17,929 nucleotides of DNA, taken from contig VSIX01000130.1 of the NCBI GenBank assembly GCA_008086245.1, forward strand, positions 1 through 17,929, written 5' to 3'. The stretch comes from Candidatus Mcinerneyibacterium aminivorans (GTDB taxonomy: Bacteria > Macinerneyibacteriota > Macinerneyibacteria > Macinerneyibacteriales > Macinerneyibacteriaceae). The stretch's first letter is position 1, and every line of letters begins with the position of its first letter. This document shows positions 14,340 through 17,929 of the stretch, in pieces. Below the pieces are notes generated by a model. It worked only from the letters and a program-made list of their open reading frames with translations. It had not been told where the DNA came from and did not search any database. The position numbers and the translations under genes were made by a program.

Positions 14340-15233
14340 TTACAAAAGTTTATATTCATCGCCAAACTGGCCTAAAAACTCAACTCCCAGAAGTCTTATC
14401 GTATAATGCATTGGCAGTGTAATAACTGAATTTACATACGGAATTAAAAGTAAAACAAAAAACATGCAGCAGGTAAGAAGTCCCAGAGCAACAATCATCG
14501 CTATGAAAAGAAGATATATAAATAAATACATAAATCCATACAAAATAAATTTAACAGGATTTTTATAATACAGTTTTAAAAACATCTTCCACCCTTCAAT
14601 AATTTTTAAATCATGCTTATACATCAACGGTATTACAAAATTGTCCAAGAATAGAGTAATAAAGGCAATCAAAATCAAACAGAATACTGTCATAATAACA
14701 AGAAGTATAAAATTCCATACAGCTATTCCAGAACGGATTTCCATTGTTGCTGGATTTATTGAAGTTACAAAAAAAAGTCCAATACTCGCCCCAATAAGAA
14801 GAACACACACAATCCTAAAGACAAGTCTCCAGAGAAACAGGCTGTTCCCCTGATTTGAATAATCCCCCCAGGGTTTTCTAATTTCTGCCTTTCCCTTTAC
14901 AACATTATCAAGAAAAACGAATTTAGCTCTTGAACTTACCCAGAGACAAATCAGCACAACTGCTAGAAGAAAAATTATGCTCGAAAGAATTATTATAAAC
15001 CATATAGGATGTGTTCTTAACCAATCAAATATTGATTCAAGTGTATAAGGTGAAGTGCTTATATCAACCCTGTCTTTATTTAATTTCCCGGAGAAAAAAA
15101 GTTCTCCGGATAAACCTGCCAGAAAAGCCGAGAAGCCAACTATAAACCATTTTTTTATAGAAAACTTTTCAAAAAGTGACTTTTTCATCCTAACAAAAGC
15201 ATCCTGAAAACATTCAAAATATGAAATATTCAT
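14340..15233 (-). CDS. Multi-pass membrane protein of unknown function
   Basis: The 297 residues form about six or seven hydrophobic helices (near 29-46, 77-100, 125-148, 160-188, 219-262 as two, and 263-285). A short conserved-looking loop after helix 2, RAKFVFLDNVVKGKAEIRKPW, resembles DUF7544/DUF4013-like membrane proteins (from memory). No catalytic motif is evident. GGGGAG lies 5 nt before the ATG. It lies alone between the glycerol dehydrogenase terminator and an AT-rich spacer of about 170 bp, so it is probably transcribed by itself. The small-protein gene upstream on the same strand could read through. Confidence 0.7.
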   Translation of the reverse strand: MNISYFECFQDAFVRMKKSLFEKFSIKKWFIVGFSAFLAGLSGELFFSGKLNKDRVDISTSPYTLESIFDWLRTHPIWFIIILSSIIFLLAVVLICLWVSSRAKFVFLDNVVKGKAEIRKPWGDYSNQGNSLFLWRLVFRIVCVLLIGASIGLFFVTSINPATMEIRSGIAVWNFILLVIMTVFCLILIAFITLFLDNFVIPLMYKHDLKIIEGWKMFLKLYYKNPVKFILYGFMYLFIYLLFIAMIVALGLLTCCMFFVLLLIPYVNSVITLPMHYTIRLLGVEFLGQFGDEYKLL

Positions 15234-15405
15234 AAAAACTCCCCTCTTAGTAAATAACTCTTAATAAATAGACAATCTCATAGTTAAAAATGTTTCATTT
15301 TTATGGATATTTTGCTAAATAATATTTTTAAAAAAAGATTATTCCTAAGAAAAAATAATTGCTAATTTATTTTTATATAAATACCGGCAAAATCAATACT
15401 ATCAA

Positions 15406-15579
15406 TTATTTAAAATAAATTCTGTTGGTTATCAATTTTCCTTTTTCTGTAATAGATCTTCTTACATTTATAATCTTTTCTTTCTCTTCCGCTTTTACTT
15501 CTTCATTTATTTCTGCTGAATCATTATTCTTTATTATAGTTATATTTGAACTTTTGCTGGAATTATTCCTGTTCCCCAT
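15406..15579 (-). CDS. Small charged protein downstream of the stand-alone receiver
   Basis: This is a 57-residue open frame starting with MGNRNNSSKSS, then an acidic/basic middle (EINEEVKAEEKEKI) and a basic end (VRRSITEKGKLITNRIYFK). GAGGGG lies 5 nt before the ATG, and the frame starts 12 nt after the receiver stop, so it is probably translated from the same message. No signal peptide, membrane helix or Cys is present; the composition suggests a flexible or helical soluble peptide. No family is recognised. It could be an accessory partner of the receiver protein. Confidence 0.6.
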   Translation of the reverse strand: MGNRNNSSKSSNITIIKNNDSAEINEEVKAEEKEKIINVRRSITEKGKLITNRIYFK

Positions 15580-15591
15580 TTTAACCCCTCT

Positions 15592-15957
15592 TTAATTTAT
15601 TGCTTTTTCCCTATAAAGATTGTAAATTTTTTCAATTTTTTCTTCGATCTCTTCTTTTAATACCGGTTTTAGCAGACAATCTACATCCTGTATTTCATCA
15701 AAATGATAAAAAGATCCCGTACACAGTATTATGTAGGGGTTATAATCCAGTTTTTTAATAAGTTCTAATCCGTTCATTTTCGGCATTTCAACATCAATAA
15801 TCAAAAGCTCCGGTTTTTCTTTTCTAATTTGGGTTAGAGCTTCTTTTCCATCTCTGGCTCTTCCGACTAATTTAATTTTGTCAATACTGTCAGCAATGCG
15901 TTCAAGTCGCTCCAGATAGTAAATATTATCATCTGCTATAAACGTATTAAGCTTCAT
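15592..15957 (-). CDS. Stand-alone response-regulator receiver (CheY-like)
   Basis: This 121-residue receiver domain has no output domain. The acidic pair Asp9-Asp10 (FIADDN), phosphoacceptor Asp55 (LLIIDVEMPKMNG), Thr80 (LCTGS) and Lys97 (LLKPV) are all present, so it should be phosphorylatable. It resembles the receiver half of the neighbouring LytTR regulator (same Asp55/Thr80 spacing, shared VDCxxLKPV region), which suggests duplication. The frame stays open to 16014, but the predicted transcription start (about 16008) lies inside that extension, while AGGAGG sits directly before ATG 15957, so the shorter start is used. It may act as a phosphate sink or modulate the LytS-type kinase pathway. 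Confidence 0.85.
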   Translation of the reverse strand: MKLNTFIADDNIYYLERLERIADSIDKIKLVGRARDGKEALTQIRKEKPELLIIDVEMPKMNGLELIKKLDYNPYIILCTGSFYHFDEIQDVDCLLKPVLKEEIEEKIEKIYNLYREKAIN

Positions 15958-16014
15958 GTTCCTCCTTTTTGAAAAAACTTTATTCAAAAATTCATCTATT
16001 ATTTTCATACCCAA

Positions 16015-16043
16015 AGTATACTATTTTCCAAGAAACAATTCAA
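16015..16043 (-). promoter_or_regulatory. Promoter of the receiver/small-protein unit
   Basis: On the minus strand, TTGAAT (16043-16038) and TATACT (16020-16015) are separated by exactly 17 bp. Transcription from about 16008 gives a leader of about 50 nt ending in AGGAGG before ATG 15957. A second TATAAT (16067-16062) with a poor -35 is an alternative. Confidence 0.55.
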
Positions 16044-16132
16044 ATAGGAGGATATTTAGCTATTATAATATATATGCTCTATTATTTATATATTATTTGA
16101 TATATCAACATATATAATAATATTTTGATTGA

Positions 16133-16183
16133 ATGAACCGTAGAGAAAGACAAATGAACTGTATTAATTTATACAAGAACTGT
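16133..16183 (-). promoter_or_regulatory. Triple direct-repeat LytTR operator
   Basis: Read on the minus strand there are three 9-mers: ACAGTTCTT (16183-16175), ACAGTTCAT (16162-16154) and ACGGTTCAT (16141-16133). They start exactly 21 bp apart, i.e. 9-bp repeats with 12-bp spacers, two helical turns. The LytTR DNA-binding consensus from the literature is [TA][AC][CA]GTTN[AG][TG] as direct repeats 12-13 bp apart. The middle copy fits at every position and the other two miss one each. The repeats point toward the receiver gene and lie between it and the gene for a LytTR regulator. Two copies are also followed on the plus strand by TAGAGAAA (16141-16148 and 16183-16190), and that 8-mer recurs at 16223-16230. 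Confidence 0.75.
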
Positions 16184-16245
16184 AGAGAAAATTTATTAAT
16201 GATTTTAAAATAAGAAGTAAGATAGAGAAATTTAAAGAATGTCTG

Positions 16246-16268
16246 AAAAAAGCATTATTTTAATAATG
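16246..16268 (-). terminator. Terminator after the LytTR regulator gene
   Basis: On the minus strand CATTATT (16268-16262) pairs with AATAATG (16259-16253), followed by CTTTTTT. The stem is AT-rich and the loop tight, so it is weak, but the T tract and the position 14 nt after the stop fit. It separates the kinase/regulator operon from the receiver unit. Confidence 0.55.
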
Positions 16269-16281
16269 TTATGAAATATAT

Positions 16282-17013
16282 TTATGATTCATCAATACCC
16301 AGTTTTCTTTTGACATCTTTCAGATATACTCTCCCCACATTAAGGGTTGTGTTTTCTTTATCATCAAGTATACACTCATAATCAACTGTATTTCTCTTTT
16401 TAAACTCCCTTATATGATTTAAATTTACAATATATCTGTTGTGAATTCTAACAAAAGTATCACTGGTTATCTTTTTTTCCAGTTCAGATAATGTTGAATT
16501 ATATACATAATGCTTATCTTCAGTATATACAAACACAAGACTCTTGCTTGATTTAATATAAAGAACCTTGTCTTTATCAAGAAATTTATAGCTGCTGCTT
16601 CCCTTAACAGTTATTTTATTTGAGTTGCCGCTTTTATTGTCATCAACAACTTTGACATCAACAAATCTATTCAGTTTTTTAAGAGCTTTATCCATTCTGT
16701 CTTTTGTAACTGGTTTCAAAAGATAATCCACACAATCAACATCAAAGGCATCGGCTGCATATTCCTTGTGCCCCGTGGTAAAAATGATGTACGGCTTAAA
16801 ATCAAGTTCTGAAATTATTTCAAAACCAGAAATCCTTCCCAGTTCAATATCCAAAAAGAGTAGATCCGGTTTGATCTCTTTAATTTTTGAAAGTGCCTTC
16901 TCCCCGTTTATCTCTTCACCAACAATTTCCAGGTTATCGTATCCCGAGATTATCCTTTTTAATCTCTTTAAAGCTATTTGGGAATCCTCAACAATAAAAA
17001 CATCAAATTCCAT
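16282..17013 (-). CDS. LytTR-family response regulator
   Basis: This 243-residue transcription factor has a receiver domain (about 1-115: Glu9-Asp10, phosphoacceptor Asp55 in LLFLDIELG, Thr80, Lys100 in LLKPV) and a C-terminal LytTR DNA-binding domain (about 140-240) with the typical FVRIHNRYIVNLNHI strand-turn segment. Phosphorylation by the kinase encoded directly upstream should promote dimer binding to tandem 9-bp repeats. ATG 17013 is chosen because GGAGA lies upstream and receiver strand 1 starts right after it; the frame is open to a TTG at 17031. The ATG lies inside the last codons of the kinase gene (11-bp overlap), so translation is coupled. Its probable target is the repeat array at 16133-16183. 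Confidence 0.93.
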   Translation of the reverse strand: MEFDVFIVEDSQIALKRLKRIISGYDNLEIVGEEINGEKALSKIKEIKPDLLFLDIELGRISGFEIISELDFKPYIIFTTGHKEYAADAFDVDCVDYLLKPVTKDRMDKALKKLNRFVDVKVVDDNKSGNSNKITVKGSSSYKFLDKDKVLYIKSSKSLVFVYTEDKHYVYNSTLSELEKKITSDTFVRIHNRYIVNLNHIREFKKRNTVDYECILDDKENTTLNVGRVYLKDVKRKLGIDES

Positions 17014-17929
17014 AAGGTATCTCCATTTCAACTTTTACGCCGAACTTTTCTCTATTTTTTATTATAAAAGAATATTCATTAAAATACAATTCCATTCTTT
17101 TTTTTATGCTATTTATTCCAAAACTGCTGGATTTTTCCAAATCTTTTTCATCAAATCCTTTCCCATTGTCCATAACTACAATTAACAACTTATCATTAAA
17201 TTTCTTAATTTCAACCTTAATCTTCCCTTTTCTGTTTTCAAGATTTCTCACACCATACTTAATTGAATTTTCAACAGGTATTTGAATCATAAAGGGTAGA
17301 ACTTTATTTTCAAGATGGTCATCATCAACTTTAAACTCGTAGTCAAAAACATCTCCATAAATCAGCTTGTTTATGTCGAGATAATACTCCAGATTATCCA
17401 GCTCCTCTTTTAATGTAATAAGTTTTTTCCCGGTTATATCAAGTATATTTCTATAAAGATGGGATAATTCATAGGTCACTTTATCTATTTTATCGGTATT
17501 GTTTTGAAATGCCAGTTCCGAAATTGCCGTCAGGGAGTTTGATAAAAAATGCGGATCCACCTTCGATCTTAAAAGTTTCAACTTATTTTCAGTTTCAAGC
17601 CTTATTTTTGCCTCCCTGGTTTCCTGCAGTTCATTTTTGAGATATTTATATATCAGATATATTGAGGCAACTGCAAGGACAATAATCAAATTATTTACAA
17701 AGGAGTGAAGGATAAACCGCCTGCCAAAAACAAACCAGAACCAGTACCTTAAAACCATCAAACTTAAAAAGGTGGAGAAGAGATATACTGTAAATATAAT
17801 TACAAAATTATGATACCTCTTTTTAATTTTATCCTTTAAAGCTTTAGAAATTACAAAATACAAAATTAAAAAAATATTTCCGAAGGTATAGTATCTAATC
17901 AAAAGGTCCCCTAGGGTTCCCAGATTGGG
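17003..17929 (-). CDS. LytS/YehU-type sensor histidine kinase (5' end may lie outside the window)
   Basis: This membrane sensor kinase partners the LytTR regulator. Counting from TTG 17902 it has 299 residues: three hydrophobic segments (about 6-20, 32-58, 64-88), a short coiled-coil linker (about 89-112), a His_kinase domain (PF06580 type) with KVDPHFLSNSLTAISEL (His118), and an HATPase module with PVENSIKYG (Asn212), DNGKGFD (245-251) and FGINSIKKRM. The usual H-box NPHFLFN here reads DPHFLSN. The frame stays open through the window edge at 17929, so the true start may lie further out. TTG 17902, with AGGGGA 4 nt upstream, is the best start inside. No extracellular ligand domain is visible in the part present. 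Confidence 0.88.
   Translation of the reverse strand, partial: PNLGTLGDLLIRYYTFGNIFLILYFVISKALKDKIKKRYHNFVIIFTVYLFSTFLSLMVLRYWFWFVFGRRFILHSFVNNLIIVLAVASIYLIYKYLKNELQETREAKIRLETENKLKLLRSKVDPHFLSNSLTAISELAFQNNTDKIDKVTYELSHLYRNILDITGKKLITLKEELDNLEYYLDINKLIYGDVFDYEFKVDDDHLENKVLPFMIQIPVENSIKYGVRNLENRKGKIKVEIKKFNDKLLIVVMDNGKGFDEKDLEKSSSFGINSIKKRMELYFNEYSFIIKNREKFGVKVEMEIPYGI

Noticed and set aside
15351-15374. AAAAATAA/TTATTTTT inverted repeat as terminator of the small-protein gene
   Set aside because: The stem has no G or C and such repeats arise readily in this DNA; too weak to call.
15958-16014. Longer receiver start at ATG 16014
   Set aside because: The predicted transcription start (about 16008) falls inside the extension, no ribosome site precedes it, and the receiver fold begins at ATG 15957 with AGGAGG before it.
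16133-16230. Repeats in this region as a CRISPR array
   Set aside because: Units are only 9 bp with 12-bp spacers, and there are no cas genes; they fit a transcription factor operator.

Overview
The window is AT-rich bacterial chromosomal DNA. Shine-Dalgarno sites are strong (AAGGAGG-like), genes are tightly packed, and most lie on the minus strand. The contents suggest an anaerobic, fermentative, probably diderm low-GC bacterium, in the style of Halanaerobiales or another deep diderm lineage. This is inferred from a fused formimidoyltransferase-cyclodeaminase, an NAD-linked glycerol dehydrogenase, a flavodoxin, a signal-peptide-bearing putative outer-membrane beta-strand protein, a lipoprotein with a lipobox, and LytS/LytTR signalling. 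The taxon is not proven. No rRNA, tRNA, CRISPR array, prophage or intact insertion sequence was seen.

Layout. 1-259: a REP/BIME-like pair of hairpins and a promoter region. 260-1939 (+): fused FTCD for histidine/formiminoglutamate breakdown, followed by a good hairpin terminator. 2034-4943 (-): a run of genes encoding, in transcription order, a putative beta-barrel protein, a lipoprotein metallopeptidase broken by one TGA codon, a flavodoxin and a xylose-isomerase-like TIM barrel. 5185-7263 (-): an SDR epimerase and a CaCA-family cation exchanger. 7367-8035 (+): a YczE/YitT-family membrane protein, divergent from the exchanger; neither gene has a Shine-Dalgarno site. 8047-12810 (-): THEP1 NTPase, RibD_C reductase, formimidoylglutamase (HutG), secreted metallophosphoesterase with a CBM9-like tail, and a SAM methyltransferase. 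13195-14265 (+): glycerol dehydrogenase behind a consensus-like promoter that carries two near-identical palindromic operators. 14340-15233 (-): a multi-pass membrane protein. 15406-17929 (-): a LytS-type kinase (possibly cut by the window edge), a LytTR response regulator, a stand-alone receiver and an unlisted 57-residue protein.

How the parts work together. FTCD and HutG both consume formiminoglutamate: one captures the one-carbon unit on tetrahydrofolate, the other releases formamide. The window therefore encodes two exits from histidine degradation in separate transcription units. The signalling block is the most coherent local system. Between the LytTR regulator gene and the stand-alone receiver gene lie three 9-bp direct repeats at exactly 21-bp intervals, in the transcription direction of the receiver gene, and they match the published LytTR binding consensus. 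The simple reading is that the LytTR regulator controls the receiver plus small-protein unit.

Several starts are revised from the longest open frame, using Shine-Dalgarno position, promoter position and family N-termini: SDR epimerase, methyltransferase, THEP1, stand-alone receiver and LytTR regulator. TTG or GTG starts are chosen where the ribosome site demands it.
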